From: Winogradskyella wandonensis
GTDB lineage: Bacteria > Bacteroidota > Bacteroidia > Flavobacteriales > Flavobacteriaceae
Assembly (NCBI RefSeq): GCF_004346845.1
Contig: NZ_SMGI01000003.1
Location: 269,995-333,994 of the forward strand
DNA: 64,000 bases
Reading direction: 5' to 3'
A model generated the notes under the pieces. The model worked only from the letters and a program-made list of their open reading frames with translations. It searched no databases and was not told the origin of the DNA. Shown piece by piece: positions 24,782-35,046 of the stretch. Positions within the stretch are counted from its first letter, which is position 1, and each line of letters begins with the position of its first letter. The translations under genes and the position numbers were made by a program.

Positions 24782-25672
24782 TTGAAATTCTCTAGAACAA
24801 GAAATCTAATTTCAGAATACGGACAAATAGCTCTAGGCATTGTTCTGGCAAGTATTGGTTTAAAAGCGTTTCTGTTACCCAACGGATTTTTAGATGGTGG
24901 TGTTACTGGCATTGCACTTTTAGTAAGTTCACAGCTAAATATTGATGTTTCGGTCTTACTTATTGCTTTTAGTATTCCTTTTTTAGTTTTAGGCTATTAC
25001 ACAGTTTCAAAACGTATTGTCATAAAATCCATAATTAGCATAATTGGTTTGGCTTTATTCATTCATTTTGAAAACTTTGGTACTATTACAGAAGACAAAT
25101 TGCTTATCTCAATTTTTGGTGGCTTGTTTTTAGGCGCTGGTATTGGCATTGCCATAAGAAACGGTTCTGTTTTAGATGGTTCAGAGATATTAGGGGTCTA
25201 TCTCAACGATAAGTTTGGATTTAGTATTGGACAGGTCATTTTGCTGTTCAACATTATATTATTTAGTATTACCGCTTACTTAATTTCTGTCGAAGTTGCA
25301 CTTTACTCTATACTTACATATATCGTTACAGCTAAAGTTACAGACCTAACCATTGAAGGTTTTGAAGATTTTATTGGGGTGACTATAGTTTCTAAAAAAT
25401 ATGAAGAAATCGAAAGCGCCATTATTAAAGATTTAGGTGTAGGCATGACACTTTATAAAGGTACTCGTGGTGTTGGCAACTCAGGGAAATATGAAGATTT
25501 TGATATCATTCACTCGATTATTAATCGTATAGATATTAAAAAAATGCATCGCATTGTAAAAACTATAGATGACGATGCATTTATCGTAGAGTTCGACGTA
25601 AATAATGTAAAAGGAGGCGTTTTAAGGCATTATTTAGATAAAAAGAAAAACAAAGTATTACCTAAGGTCTAA
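24782..25672 (+). CDS. YitT family membrane protein (DUF2179 C-terminal domain)
   Basis: The 296-residue protein has five or six N-terminal membrane helices (residues about 12-175), with the YitT signatures [18 protein letters not shown] and [17 protein letters not shown] soluble DUF2179 domain follows, with [31 protein letters not shown]. The transport substrate is unknown in the family. The only start that fits is TTG at 24782, giving [15 protein letters not shown]. Its 3' end overlaps the convergent VF530 gene by 4 bp. Confidence 0.9.
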   Translation: MKFSRTRNLISEYGQIALGIVLASIGLKAFLLPNGFLDGGVTGIALLVSSQLNIDVSVLLIAFSIPFLVLGYYTVSKRIVIKSIISIIGLALFIHFENFGTITEDKLLISIFGGLFLGAGIGIAIRNGSVLDGSEILGVYLNDKFGFSIGQVILLFNIILFSITAYLISVEVALYSILTYIVTAKVTDLTIEGFEDFIGVTIVSKKYEEIESAIIKDLGVGMTLYKGTRGVGNSGKYEDFDIIHSIINRIDIKKMHRIVKTIDDDAFIVEFDVNNVKGGVLRHYLDKKKNKVLPKV

Positions 25673-25893
25673 CGACGTTTCTCCAACATATTTAAATACA
25701 TCTTCTCCACCTTTGTTCTAGCCCAAGGCGTCCGGCGTAAAAATTTTAGACTACTTTTTACCGATGGGTCATGTGTAAAACAACGAATATTTATTTGATG
25801 TCCCATATATTCCCAACCATAATGCGCTACTAAATCTTCAACAATTTGTTGCAGTTTTATGCCGTGAAGTGGATTATTGGGTTGTGTTTCCAT
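25669..25893 (-). CDS. VF530 family small DNA-binding-like protein
   Basis: This is a 74-residue protein with the VF530/DUF2132 pattern: [21 protein letters not shown], then [21 protein letters not shown] and a terminal [10 protein letters not shown]. The solved member of the family is a small helical protein, and DNA binding is an inference from structure. It is complete at the usual length and convergent with the YitT gene, overlapping by 4 bp. Confidence 0.85.
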   Translation of the reverse strand: METQPNNPLHGIKLQQIVEDLVAHYGWEYMGHQINIRCFTHDPSVKSSLKFLRRTPWARTKVEKMYLNMLEKRR

Positions 25894-25933
25894 TACTATT
25901 TAAAAATATAAATTATAGCAATTTGTCGGTCTA

Positions 25934-25980
25934 AGCTTGTCGAAGACGCCAAACCTAATTATAACACACTTCGACAAGCT
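25934..25980. repeat. Inverted repeat AGCTTGTCGAAG / CTTCGACAAGCT
   Basis: A perfect 12-base inverted repeat has arms at 25934-25945 and 25969-25980, 23 bases apart. It sits upstream of the VF530 gene and downstream of the DEAD-box gene, both on the minus strand. It resembles dispersed flavobacterial palindromes and may also form a transcription stop, though no T run follows. Confidence 0.75.
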
Positions 25981-26038
25981 CAGTGTAACAGAAATCTTCG
26001 AAACCGTCAGAGTGATTGATTTTTAAAATGTACTTCTA

Positions 26039-27328
26039 TTAATTTCTACTATCGTCATTACGTCTTCGATTTCTACTGCGATTACGACTTGGTCTTTTTG
26101 AGCTAGAACCGCCACCTTCACTTTTAGTTTTAGTATTTCTACGAGATTGACCTTGTCTGTTCTGACCAGGTTTTATAGGCTCAGTCGATGCATTTGGGTC
26201 GGGTTCAAAACCTTCAATAATTTCAACTGGAATTTTTTGTCCGATTAATTTCTCAATGCCTTTTAAATAAGACGTCTCATCCGCACTTACCAATGATAAG
26301 GCTTCACCACTTGCTCCTGCTCTACCAGTACGTCCAATACGGTGTACGTAATCTTCAGAAATATTTGGCAATTCAAAATTAATTACGTGAGGTAATAAAG
26401 GAATATCCAAACCACGAGCGGCGATATCGGTTGCGACTAATACTCTAATTTTCCCGCTTTTAAAGCCAGCTAAAGCTTTGGTGCGTGCACCTTGACTTTT
26501 ATTACCGTGAATAGCTGCTGCGGTAATTCCTGAACTCACCATTTTTTTAGTCAAACGATTAGCACCATGTTTAGTTCTAGTAAATACTAGGACTTGTTGC
26601 CAATCACCTTCTGAAATTAGCTTAATGATTAATCCTGTTTTTTTGGTTTTTGCTACACGATATACTTTCTGCTCAATAACCTCAACAGCTGTGTTTTCTG
26701 GTGTCGCTTCGACCTGTACAGGATTATTTAATATTGAATACGCCAACTTTTTAATATCCTTAGAAAATGTTGCCGAAAACATTAAGTTTTGGCGTTTAGA
26801 AGGAATAATCTTCATCACACGCTCAATATCGCGTAAAAAACCCATATCTAACATACGGTCGGCTTCGTCTAGAACAAAAATTTCGACATGTTTTAAAGAC
26901 AGTAAACCTTGATTTTCTAAGTCTAATAAGCGTCCAGGTGTAGCCACCAAAACATCAACACCGCGTTTTAGATTTGATACTTGTGGCGTTTGATTAACAC
27001 CACCAAAAATCACAGCACTACGGATATCTAAAAATTCTGAATAATCTTTAACATTCGCATAAATCTGAGCGGCTAACTCCCGCGTTGGCGTTAAAATTAA
27101 AGCTCTAACGTTTCTACGTCTTGGTGCTTCAGCTTGAGATAATAAATGTAACAAAGGCAAGGTAAAACCTGCGGTTTTTCCAGTTCCTGTTTGTGCGGAT
27201 GCTAACACATCTTTGCCTTCTAAAACTGGCGGAATGGCTTTGGTTTGTATGGGTGAAGGTGTTTCGTAACCCTTTTTTGAAATTGCTTTGAGAATAGGTG
27301 CGGAAAGACCTAAAGATTGAAATGACAT
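26039..27328 (-). CDS. DEAD-box RNA helicase (RhlE-like)
   Basis: The 429-residue ATP-dependent RNA helicase has all core motifs in order: Q motif ([11 protein letters not shown]...SPIQ), Walker A AQTGTGKT (about 45-52), [17 protein letters not shown] (about 155), SAT, and in the second domain [20 protein letters not shown] and [11 protein letters not shown] basic, low-complexity tail (residues about 385-429, rich in Arg, Ser, Asn) probably binds RNA. Length and motifs fit RhlE rather than CsdA/DeaD. Roles in ribosome assembly or cold adaptation are known for the family but not shown here. Confidence 0.94.
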   Translation of the reverse strand: MSFQSLGLSAPILKAISKKGYETPSPIQTKAIPPVLEGKDVLASAQTGTGKTAGFTLPLLHLLSQAEAPRRRNVRALILTPTRELAAQIYANVKDYSEFLDIRSAVIFGGVNQTPQVSNLKRGVDVLVATPGRLLDLENQGLLSLKHVEIFVLDEADRMLDMGFLRDIERVMKIIPSKRQNLMFSATFSKDIKKLAYSILNNPVQVEATPENTAVEVIEQKVYRVAKTKKTGLIIKLISEGDWQQVLVFTRTKHGANRLTKKMVSSGITAAAIHGNKSQGARTKALAGFKSGKIRVLVATDIAARGLDIPLLPHVINFELPNISEDYVHRIGRTGRAGASGEALSLVSADETSYLKGIEKLIGQKIPVEIIEGFEPDPNASTEPIKPGQNRQGQSRRNTKTKSEGGGSSSKRPSRNRSRNRRRNDDSRN

Positions 27329-27563
27329 AAATATAGATTTTGAAGCAAACTCTATGTATTTAGGTCACTCCTTTTAGTTTTTGGCGAATGTAGGGCTTAT
27401 TTTTGCTTTACTGTCTATTTGTTTGACTTTATAAAATATTTCTTCTAACTTTCATTTATAATAGGCGCAGCTCGTCGAAGTCATAATCGATATAGTTCAT
27501 TATTAACAAGTCTTATCTTAGCAATAGCTGTAACTCAAGGACGAGCAAAAAATTATCAAACAG

Positions 27564-28613
27564 ATGAAAGTAAAATTGAACATATTTATTTTTTTTAACA
27601 CATTGGTTTTATTGACATCTTGTGATGGACAGACCTCAAACAAACAAGTAAAAACTGAAAACATTGTTAAGGGCAATACTGTGTCTGAACTTGGTAATAG
27701 CGTAATGGTAATTTTTCAAGACAGTAAGAACGATTATTGGTTTGGTAGTTGGGAAACAGGAGTATATAAATTCGATGGAAAAGAATTAGTTAATTACACA
27801 ACAAAACACGGTTTACTTAATAACAGAATTGACGAAATAAAAGAAGATAAATTTGGCAACATTTATTTTTCTAGTGCAAACGCAACTTCTAAAATATCAA
27901 AGTTTAACGGAAAAACATTCGCAACTTTAAAGGCAGTTCCTAGTGAAAATTGGAAACTTGAACCCACGGATATGTGGTTTAAATATTCTTATGGAAATAC
28001 CGGAAAAGTATATCGCTATGATGGCATTACATTATTTGAATTGCAGTTCCCAAACCCACCGAATTTATTGGTTCCATTTGATATCTATAGCATTTATAAA
28101 GATAGAAAAGGAAACATTTGGTTTGGCACAAACCCAGTCGGAGTTTGCCGATATGATGGAAAATCGTTTGAATGGATTACTGAAGAAGATGTAACAGAAT
28201 TTAGAAACGAAGGAGCTAATGGTGTACGTTCAATAACGGAAGACAAAAATGGCGACTTTTGGTTCAATACCGAAAACCGTTACAGTGTTTACGACAGCAC
28301 AACATTAAAAAGTAATACATTTTATACAAGACACAAAAGCATAGGTGGTTTGGACGGGAAAAAGGACAGCAATTTAGACGAATATCTATCAACTGTAAAA
28401 GGCAACAATAATAATTTGTGGTTTGTAACCTATCTCGATGGTGTTTGGAAATATGATGGAGCGAAAATTACACATTATGCCGTTAAAGAAAATTCCAAAC
28501 AGATTTCCTTATTCAGCATATACAAAGATAACAAAGGTGACCTTTGGCTTGGGACTCACAAAAATGGAGCATATAAATTCAATGGAACAGCATTTGAAAA
28601 ATTCATAAAATAA
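27564..28613 (+). CDS. Two-component-regulator-propeller lipoprotein
   Basis: The 349-residue lipoprotein has lipobox LTSC with Cys20. The rest is a series of repeated blades of the type D-x-x-G-N-I-W-F-G-T...G-V-x-x-Y-D-G-K-x-F (for example DRKGNIWFGTNPVGVCRYDGKSF and DNKGDLWLGTHKNGAYKFNGTAF). This is the reg-prop repeat seen in the sensor part of hybrid two-component systems. No histidine kinase or regulator domain is attached, so it is a stand-alone periplasmic or surface sensor-like propeller. The ligand is unknown. The 282-bp region downstream to 28895 contains nothing that I can support. Confidence 0.8.
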   Translation: MKVKLNIFIFFNTLVLLTSCDGQTSNKQVKTENIVKGNTVSELGNSVMVIFQDSKNDYWFGSWETGVYKFDGKELVNYTTKHGLLNNRIDEIKEDKFGNIYFSSANATSKISKFNGKTFATLKAVPSENWKLEPTDMWFKYSYGNTGKVYRYDGITLFELQFPNPPNLLVPFDIYSIYKDRKGNIWFGTNPVGVCRYDGKSFEWITEEDVTEFRNEGANGVRSITEDKNGDFWFNTENRYSVYDSTTLKSNTFYTRHKSIGGLDGKKDSNLDEYLSTVKGNNNNLWFVTYLDGVWKYDGAKITHYAVKENSKQISLFSIYKDNKGDLWLGTHKNGAYKFNGTAFEKFIK

Positions 28614-28895
28614 CGAATACAAAAAGAGCTAAAACTAACAATGTATATAAAAAATAAGCGAGACAATAATAAAATAGAGGATTTTGGCTCATACCAAACT
28701 TTGTTTCTAATAGAGTTTTTTTACTTTGAAATCGCCTATTCTTCTTATACTAACTATTAAACGAACACTTAAAAAAAACTCTCGATATTATGATATCAAA
28801 CATGTAAAACTTGTCCTAAGCTCCAAGTTAATATCTTTGGTTTTCTGTTAAGATGTTTATTGCAAAAGGCTAAGAATTTTGCTTTTAAAGATACG

Positions 28896-29618
28896 TTACA
28901 ATGTTTTTAGCAATTGCTCAACCTCAGTAATCGTTTGACGGAATAATTTTCGGTTGGGCTTTGTCATATGTTGTGCTTCATTACTGATATCCTTTAAGAT
29001 TTCTTTACCAGCTTCTCGTCTATCGTTTTCGAGATAAAATTTAGCTAATTCCAAGCGTTCGTTGTAGTTAGAATAAGGTCTGTCGATGGCTTTCAGTTCT
29101 CTTTCTGCTAACTCTAAATCGCCTTTTTCTCTTAAAGCAAGCCCATAGCAGAATTGCTGTTTTGAACCTTTAAATTCAGGTTTATCTTTAATTTCATTAG
29201 CATGAGAAATGACTTTATTAAAATCATTCATTTGAAAATAGCATAACACCAACTGCTGATGTGCGTACAAGGCATTTTGAGATTTGTCTTTTAGCGTAAT
29301 TTCGTAATTTGAAATGGCATTCTGATAGGCTTTAATCTCGAAATACGCATCTGCCAAATCCATACGGTTAGCATAAGTATCTGCAAATTCAATTTTCTTT
29401 TCAAGATCTTTTATTTTCTTGGTCGGATTAACAATAGATGTGATTTCTTTTTGAATAGTGTTCACATCATTATTGGTTAAAACCTGTGTAATAATATAAA
29501 ATATAGCACCTGCTATAGGAATAAAGAAAATCACAAAGAACCAGTAATAGGGTTTGTGATTTTTATAAATATGATAAAGGCAAAATACCTGAAGGGCAAT
29601 GAGTAAGTAGTAATGCAT
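28896..29618 (-). CDS. PLDc_N-type membrane protein with TPR-like repeats
   Basis: The 240-residue protein begins with two membrane helices of the phospholipase-D nuclease N-terminal type (HIYKNHKPYYWFFVIFFIPIAGAIFYIITQ), without a catalytic HKD motif. From about residue 75 it has TPR-like helices (YANRMDLADAYFEIKAYQNAISNYE, and LVLCYFQMNDFNKVISHANEIKDKPE). It is probably a membrane-anchored scaffold. It sits upstream of nothing obvious and is 29 bp from the yaaA gene on the same strand. The function is unknown. Confidence 0.75.
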   Translation of the reverse strand: MHYYLLIALQVFCLYHIYKNHKPYYWFFVIFFIPIAGAIFYIITQVLTNNDVNTIQKEITSIVNPTKKIKDLEKKIEFADTYANRMDLADAYFEIKAYQNAISNYEITLKDKSQNALYAHQQLVLCYFQMNDFNKVISHANEIKDKPEFKGSKQQFCYGLALREKGDLELAERELKAIDRPYSNYNERLELAKFYLENDRREAGKEILKDISNEAQHMTKPNRKLFRQTITEVEQLLKTL

Positions 29619-29647
29619 CGATTAATATTGATACATAAATATAGAAA

Positions 29648-30406
29648 CTATCTCACAAAAACCAATTCCTTATCTGAAGATAATTCTTCACTAAACCCAT
29701 AATTATCATAGTTAAAGCCTTTGATATCGTCTATGGTTTTAGCATCCGTATCAATTATGTAGCGTGTCATTAAACCACGAGCTAACTTGGCGAAAATGGC
29801 TATGGTTTTATATTTGCCGTTTTTGAATTCTTTAAAATTAACGTGGATTACTGGCACTTTTAAAGCTTTTGTGTCAATGGCTTTAAAATATTCGTTACTC
29901 GCTAAGTTTAAGAATAGCTCGTCATCTTCTAACTCGTCATTTAAAGCTTGAGTGACTTTTTTACGCCAAAACTCATAAAGGTTTTTGTTTTTACCCACAG
30001 GAAATTTTGTTCCCATTTCTAATCGGTAAGGCTGAATTAAATCTAGTGGTTTTAGAATACCGTACAATCCTGAAATGATTCTCACCGTATCTTCAACTTT
30101 ATCCGACTTTTTAGTATCTATGGAATACGCATCCAAACCACGATAGACATCACCGTTAAATGCATAAATGGCAGGTCTAGCATTATCTGGCGTGAATGGT
30201 AACGACCACTCTTGGTTACGCTCGTAATTAAGCTGCCCCAAATTATCAGAAATATGCATCAGCTCAGATAAAGCTTTAGGCGACTTCTTTTTAAGTAATT
30301 TATTAATGCGCTCTGCCTCAGCCAAGAAACAACTTTCAGTAGTTTTTGGTGTTGGTAGTTTACTTTCGAAATCTAAAGACTTAGCTGGTGATAATACGAG
30401 TTTCAT
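29648..30406 (-). CDS. yaaA: YaaA family peroxide stress protein
   Basis: The 252-residue protein begins with the family signature [13 protein letters not shown]. It has [14 protein letters not shown] near residue 60 and the central [16 protein letters not shown]. The conserved [24 protein letters not shown] segment and the C-terminal [14 protein letters not shown] follow. In E. coli YaaA lowers intracellular iron during peroxide stress and binds DNA. The length of about 250-260 is normal. It lies between the PLDc_N gene and rluD, all leftward. Confidence 0.93.
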   Translation of the reverse strand: MKLVLSPAKSLDFESKLPTPKTTESCFLAEAERINKLLKKKSPKALSELMHISDNLGQLNYERNQEWSLPFTPDNARPAIYAFNGDVYRGLDAYSIDTKKSDKVEDTVRIISGLYGILKPLDLIQPYRLEMGTKFPVGKNKNLYEFWRKKVTQALNDELEDDELFLNLASNEYFKAIDTKALKVPVIHVNFKEFKNGKYKTIAIFAKLARGLMTRYIIDTDAKTIDDIKGFNYDNYGFSEELSSDKELVFVR

Positions 30407-30508
30407 ATTGCAAATTTTTCAATATCAAATTTACAATCTATTACTGCTAATTTGAAAACTTTGCTAGAAGATTTTTTGATAGGTGTATAAGTCCTTTCTA
30501 TAGACTTA

Positions 30509-31540
30509 CTAATCTTTAGCGTGCTTAGCGTAGTGTCTCCATTTTTCGATACACTGCTGCATATCGTCTGGGATATCGGTAGAAAAACGCATAAATTCTC
30601 CTGTGGTAGGATGCTCAAAACCTAAAGTTTTGGCATGTAGGGCTTGCCTTGGTAATACTTTAAACGCATTATCTACAAACTGTTTGTATTTGGTAAATGT
30701 GGTCCCTTTTAAAACCAAATCGCCGCCATAGCGCTCATCGTTAAAAAGTGTATGCCCTATATGTTTCATGTGCACACGGATTTGGTGCGTACGACCTGTT
30801 TCTAGTTTACAACTAACCAAAGTGACATATCCCAAACGCTCAATGACCTTATAATGTGTTACGGCTGGCTTACCCTTATCAGCCTCATCTCCTTCGAAAA
30901 CGGTATTCTGCAATCTATTTTTTGGATGTCGACCAATGTTGCCTTCTATTGTGCCTTCGTCTTCTTTTACATTTCCCCAAACAATCGCTACGTATTCGCG
31001 TTCTGATGTTTTTTCAGCAAACTGATTAGACAAATGATTCATAGCGTTTTCGGTCTTTGCAACTACTAATAATCCGCTTGTATCTTTATCTATACGATGC
31101 ACCAATCCCGGACGGTCACTTGAGTTTTTGGGTAAGTTTTCAAAATGAAAAATAAGGGCATTAATCAACGTGCCCGAGTAATTTCCGTGACCTGGATGCA
31201 CCACCATTCCTGCGGGTTTATTGACCACTAATAAATCGTCGTCTTCATAAATAATGTCAATGTCGATATCTTCGCCTACAAGCAACTGCTCATGTGGTGG
31301 ATGTTCAAACTTCACCCGTATAACATCATTTGGCTTAACCTTGTAATTAGATTTTACAGGTGTATCGTTAACAAAGATACTTCCATCTTTTGCCGCAGCT
31401 TGAATCTTGTTACGCGTAGCGTTCTCAACAAAATTCATTAAATATTTATCTATACGAAGTGGCTGTTGCCCTTTTTCTACAACAAACTTATAATGCTCGT
31501 AAAGTTCGTCATTAGGCGGAAGTTCTGGTGTGGTATCCAT
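30509..31540 (-). CDS. rluD: RluA-family 23S rRNA pseudouridine synthase (RluD-like)
   Basis: The 343-residue protein has an N-terminal S4 RNA-binding domain (PLRIDKYLMNFVENATRNKIQAA) and the RluA-type catalytic domain with HRIDKDTSGLLVVAK (catalytic Asp) and TGRTHQIRVHMKHIGH. RluD makes pseudouridines in helix 69 of 23S rRNA; the assignment to RluD instead of RluC or RluB is by architecture and is likely but not certain. It starts 3 bp downstream of the PASTA gene on the same strand, so the two are co-transcribed. Confidence 0.9.
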   Translation of the reverse strand: MDTTPELPPNDELYEHYKFVVEKGQQPLRIDKYLMNFVENATRNKIQAAAKDGSIFVNDTPVKSNYKVKPNDVIRVKFEHPPHEQLLVGEDIDIDIIYEDDDLLVVNKPAGMVVHPGHGNYSGTLINALIFHFENLPKNSSDRPGLVHRIDKDTSGLLVVAKTENAMNHLSNQFAEKTSEREYVAIVWGNVKEDEGTIEGNIGRHPKNRLQNTVFEGDEADKGKPAVTHYKVIERLGYVTLVSCKLETGRTHQIRVHMKHIGHTLFNDERYGGDLVLKGTTFTKYKQFVDNAFKVLPRQALHAKTLGFEHPTTGEFMRFSTDIPDDMQQCIEKWRHYAKHAKD

Positions 31541-31543
31541 GGC

Positions 31544-32104
31544 TTAATTAGAAGCGCGTTTACCATTACCTAAAACTAAGTCTATCGTTGATGTTAACGG
31601 TAACTTGTCTCCGATAGAAATGTTTTTTCCTTTATGCTTTATGCCTAAAACGACATCTTTACCGATATTATCTATATACGTTTTTTCGCCAACTTTGAAT
31701 CCAAGCGCCTCTAAAGTAGGTTTGGCTTGTCTGTAGGTTTTTCTTAGAATATCTGGAACACCTACTTTTCTATATCCAGAAGGATTGAGGGTTAAATATA
31801 TTTTGCGATTCTCTTTAACTTTTGCTCCTGCAACTGGGTCTTGCTCTATTACAGAAAATTTTGGATAATTGGGATTAAAGTTAGACGAATCTTGTACTTG
31901 CATTACTAAATCGTTATCATCTAGTTCTATTTTTACAGTTTCTAAGGACTTCCCTTTTAAGTCTGGCACTGTAACGAATTCGCCATTATTAGTGGTGACG
32001 TCAAGCCATTTTAAAAGTAAAAAGCAAAATACAACGATGGCAACGACAGCCAAAGCCAATTGCTTAAAAAATACTTTACTTGTTAAAAATTTGATGATAC
32101 TCAT
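31544..32104 (-). CDS. Membrane-anchored PASTA-domain protein
   Basis: The 186-residue protein has one N-terminal membrane helix (FKQLALAVVAIVVFCFLLLKW) and two PASTA repeats. The first runs about 42-110 (VTVPDLKGKSLETVKIELDDNDLV...VIEQDPVAGAKV), and the second about 112-182. PASTA domains bind peptidoglycan or its precursors when part of Ser/Thr kinases or PBPs, but here no kinase or transpeptidase is fused. It precedes rluD by 3 bp and is divergent from ddl, a peptidoglycan-precursor gene, which suggests a cell-wall role. Confidence 0.88.
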   Translation of the reverse strand: MSIIKFLTSKVFFKQLALAVVAIVVFCFLLLKWLDVTTNNGEFVTVPDLKGKSLETVKIELDDNDLVMQVQDSSNFNPNYPKFSVIEQDPVAGAKVKENRKIYLTLNPSGYRKVGVPDILRKTYRQAKPTLEALGFKVGEKTYIDNIGKDVVLGIKHKGKNISIGDKLPLTSTIDLVLGNGKRASN

Positions 32105-32258
32105 ACGATAAAAAATTGTTCACAAAACTAATGAAAATACAGGTGTTTTGAATTATTGAAATTTACTTTTTATATACGCTAATAAATTACAAATCGATTT
32201 TTAGCGATAAAATAAAAATAGTAATACATTTACATAACTACAATTTCAAAAGGTTAGT

Positions 32259-33236
32259 ATGTTGAAAAACATTGCAATTATAATGGGTGGCTACTCGAGT
32301 GAATATGAGATTTCGCTAAAAAGTGGTGCTGTGGTTTACGAAACTCTAGACCGTAATAAATATGTGCCCTATTCTATTCATATCTTTAAGAACAAATGGG
32401 TTTATGTTGACGAAAACGGCAATGAAACCCCAATAAATAAAGATGATTTTTCAGTGTCAATTGACAATAAAAAAATCACTTTTGATTGTGTTTTTAACGC
32501 CATACATGGTTCACCAGGTGAAGATGGTTTTATGCAAGGTTATTTTGAATTGTTAGGTATTCGACATACAAGTTGTAGTATGTACCAAGCCGCATTAACG
32601 TTTAATAAACGTGATTTGCTAGCTACATTAAAACCTTTTGGAATTAAGACGGCTGAAAGCTATTACCTCAACCTTGGAGATACCATTGATGAAGATGCTA
32701 TTGTTGCAAAAGTAGGTTTGCCATGTTTTGTAAAGGCTAATAAAGCCGGAAGTAGCTTTGGTATTTCTAAAGTGTATAAAAAAGAAGATTTAAAAACTGC
32801 TATTGAACTGTCTTTTAAAGAAGACGATGAGATTATTATTGAGCAGTTTTTAGATGGTGTTGAAGTCTCTGTTGGTGTAATTTCGTATAAAGGTGAAACC
32901 ATAGTTTTACCAATTACAGAAATCGTTTCTGAAAACGATTTTTTCGATTACCAAGCCAAATATGAAGGTAAATCTCAGGAAATAACACCAGCACGAATTT
33001 CAAAAGATTACGAAGAAAAAGTCCGAAGAGAAGCCAAAAAAATATACGAGTTACTGAAAATGAAAGGCTTCAGCCGAAGCGAATTTATTTTTAAAGATGG
33101 CGAGCCTTATTTGCTAGAAATGAATACCGTTCCTGGTCTTACCAAAGAAAGCATTTTGCCGCAACAGGCAGCTGCAGCAGGAATTACTTTAGAAGAATTA
33201 TTTGATAACGCTATAAAAGAAGCAATGAAAAAATAA
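32259..33236 (+). CDS. ddl: D-alanine--D-alanine ligase
   Basis: Ddl makes the D-Ala-D-Ala dipeptide of peptidoglycan. The 325-residue ATP-grasp protein has IIMGGYSSEYEISLKSG (N-terminal substrate loop), AIHGSPGEDGFMQG, the ATP-binding KANKAGSSFGISKVYKKEDL and DEIIIEQFLDGVEVSVGV segments, and the C-terminal LLEMNTVPGLTKESILPQQAA with the metal-binding Glu and Asn. It is divergent from the PASTA-protein gene. The intergenic region has a TACATTTA -7-like box near 32223. It is complete. Confidence 0.96.
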   Translation: MLKNIAIIMGGYSSEYEISLKSGAVVYETLDRNKYVPYSIHIFKNKWVYVDENGNETPINKDDFSVSIDNKKITFDCVFNAIHGSPGEDGFMQGYFELLGIRHTSCSMYQAALTFNKRDLLATLKPFGIKTAESYYLNLGDTIDEDAIVAKVGLPCFVKANKAGSSFGISKVYKKEDLKTAIELSFKEDDEIIIEQFLDGVEVSVGVISYKGETIVLPITEIVSENDFFDYQAKYEGKSQEITPARISKDYEEKVRREAKKIYELLKMKGFSRSEFIFKDGEPYLLEMNTVPGLTKESILPQQAAAAGITLEELFDNAIKEAMKK

Positions 33237-33279
33237 TTTTTATATTTAAATCCTATTAACTAACCAATCAATAATTTCC

Positions 33280-33888
33280 ATGATTTTTTACGGAACAAAT
33301 GCGTCTAGATTAAAAGACGGTAGACTTAGTAATGTAACATGTCCTAACTGCAACAAACAAACATCTATGACTTATAGCGTATTTGGCAAGTATGCTTATC
33401 TGTACTGGATTCCTGTATTTCCTTTAGGCAAAACCAATGTATTAGAATGTGACAACTGTAAACGAACATATAAGCTAAAGGAATTACCCAGTCAAATACA
33501 ACAAAAGTTTGAACTCGAGAAACACAGAGGTATACCTTTAAAACACTTTGCAGGTTCTGCTATACTTGTAGCCCTTTTTGCGTGGATATTTTATGCCAAT
33601 GCCAAAGACAAAGAAAATGAAGCTATTTATATAAAATCTCCTCAGGTTGGTGATGTCTATCATACTTCTGGTTCTAATTCTGGTTTTTATTCTACTGCAA
33701 AAGTTACTGCCATAGAGGCCGATAGTATTTTCGTGATTTTTAATGACTATGAAGTCGATAAAAAATCTGGTATAAAGGATATTGATAAATCTTCAAATTA
33801 TAAAATAGAGAATACAGAAGGTTTTAAATTAGAAGAAATACAAAAGTTATACGCAGATGAAGTCATTTTTAAAATTGATAGAGACTAA
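33280..33888 (+). CDS. Zinc-ribbon membrane protein of unknown function
   Basis: The 202-residue protein carries a four-Cys zinc ribbon (CPNC at residues 21-24, CDNC at 57-60) next to an aromatic segment, then a membrane helix at about 88-106 (GSAILVALFAWIFYANA). A C-terminal domain of about 95 residues follows (GDVYHTSG..., VTAIEADSIFVIFN). I do not recognise a named family; the layout of an N-terminal zinc ribbon on a short anchored protein is common in flavobacteria. It lies between ddl and coaD, 44 and 57 bp away. Confidence 0.68.
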   Translation: MIFYGTNASRLKDGRLSNVTCPNCNKQTSMTYSVFGKYAYLYWIPVFPLGKTNVLECDNCKRTYKLKELPSQIQQKFELEKHRGIPLKHFAGSAILVALFAWIFYANAKDKENEAIYIKSPQVGDVYHTSGSNSGFYSTAKVTAIEADSIFVIFNDYEVDKKSGIKDIDKSSNYKIENTEGFKLEEIQKLYADEVIFKIDRD

Positions 33889-33945
33889 TAATTTACAGTA
33901 TCTTTATGTAATTTTAAAGTGATTCTGGCTTTTTAGATAACAACT

Positions 33946-34401
33946 ATGAAACGTGCACTATTTCCTGGGTCTTTTGATCCTATAACAAACGGCCACTATG
34001 ACATCATTAAACGAGGTATAAAACTATTTGATGAAGTTGTGGTTTCTATAGGTATCAATGCCGAAAAAAAATATATGTTCTCTCTTGAAGAACGTAAAGC
34101 GTTTATCGAAAAAGCTTTTGAGAATCACCCAAAAGTTAAAGTCACTACTTACGAAGGTTTAACTGTAGATTATTGTAAGGAAATCGATGCTAAATTTATT
34201 CTTCGTGGGCTAAGAAACCCAGCAGATTTTGAGTTTGAAAAAGCCATAGCGCACACCAACAGAAAGTTATCAAAAATTGAAACTGTCTTTTTATTAACAG
34301 CCGCTAAGACCTCTTATATATCCTCATCTATAGTACGAGACGTTATAAGAAATAATGGCGACTATACTTTACTTGTTCCTGAAAGTGTAAGAGTTAAATA
34401 A
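33946..34401 (+). CDS. coaD: Pantetheine-phosphate adenylyltransferase
   Basis: CoaD catalyses the penultimate step of coenzyme A synthesis. The 151-residue Rossmann-type nucleotidyltransferase has FPGSFDPITNGHYDII (TxGH ATP motif, Thr-Asn-Gly-His at residues 14-17), then LRGLRNPADFEFE near residue 90 and the KTSYISSSIVRDV (SxSxxR/ISSxxVR-like) motif near residue 125. It overlaps the convergent response regulator gene by 8 bp at its 3' end. Length is as expected. Confidence 0.96.
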   Translation: MKRALFPGSFDPITNGHYDIIKRGIKLFDEVVVSIGINAEKKYMFSLEERKAFIEKAFENHPKVKVTTYEGLTVDYCKEIDAKFILRGLRNPADFEFEKAIAHTNRKLSKIETVFLLTAAKTSYISSSIVRDVIRNNGDYTLLVPESVRVK

Positions 34402-35044
34402 GGTTGTTTCGCCTTGCCTTTTGCACCGCTTCCAACTTATTATGCACTTGTAGTTTGCGGTAAATATTCTCTATATGTTTACGTATTGTACCTGTTGACA
34501 AGATTAAATTCTCTGCGATTTTAGTGTAACTCAAGCCTTTGCCCAATTGTTCTAAAACATCTATTTCGCGGTTTGTGAGTTTAATTTCTTCTTGTTCCGA
34601 AATGTTTTCTATAGAACTAGGGTTTCGTAAAAGTTTTAAGGTTTTTAAAGCAATTGACGGATTCATAGCTGCGCCACCATTTAGAGTCTCAATAATTCCC
34701 GAATGTAAATCGCCTGCATTAATTTCTTTTAGCAAATAGCCATCTGCTCCTGCTTTAATAGCATTAAATATATTTTCGTCGTTATCAAAAACTGTAAGCA
34801 TTATTATTTTTATCTGTGGATACTTCTGCTTTATGACTTGTGTTGCTTCAATACCATTCATGTTTGGCATTTCAATGTCCATTAAAATAAGGTCGATGTT
34901 TGAGTTATCTTTAAGCTTATCGATTATTTCTTGGCCATTTAGACCCGTAAATCGGACCTCTAAATCATCAAAAAATGAGAGCTTTTCTTTAACTGCTGAG
35001 ATTAAAAAAGAGTTATCATCTGCTATGGCCAATCGCGTTTTCAT
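34394..35044 (-). CDS. NarL/FixJ-type response regulator
   Basis: The 216-residue DNA-binding response regulator has a receiver domain (phospho-acceptor Asp in LILMDIEMPNMNG, Lys in GYLLKE) and a C-terminal LuxR-type helix-turn-helix (LTNREIDVLEQLGKGLSYTKIAENL...TIRKHIENIYRKL). The gene directly follows the sensor kinase (2 bp apart), so these form one two-component system. The target genes are not evident in the window. It is convergent with coaD, with an 8-bp overlap. Confidence 0.95.
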   Translation of the reverse strand: MKTRLAIADDNSFLISAVKEKLSFFDDLEVRFTGLNGQEIIDKLKDNSNIDLILMDIEMPNMNGIEATQVIKQKYPQIKIIMLTVFDNDENIFNAIKAGADGYLLKEINAGDLHSGIIETLNGGAAMNPSIALKTLKLLRNPSSIENISEQEEIKLTNREIDVLEQLGKGLSYTKIAENLILSTGTIRKHIENIYRKLQVHNKLEAVQKARRNNLI

Positions 35045-35046
35045 AA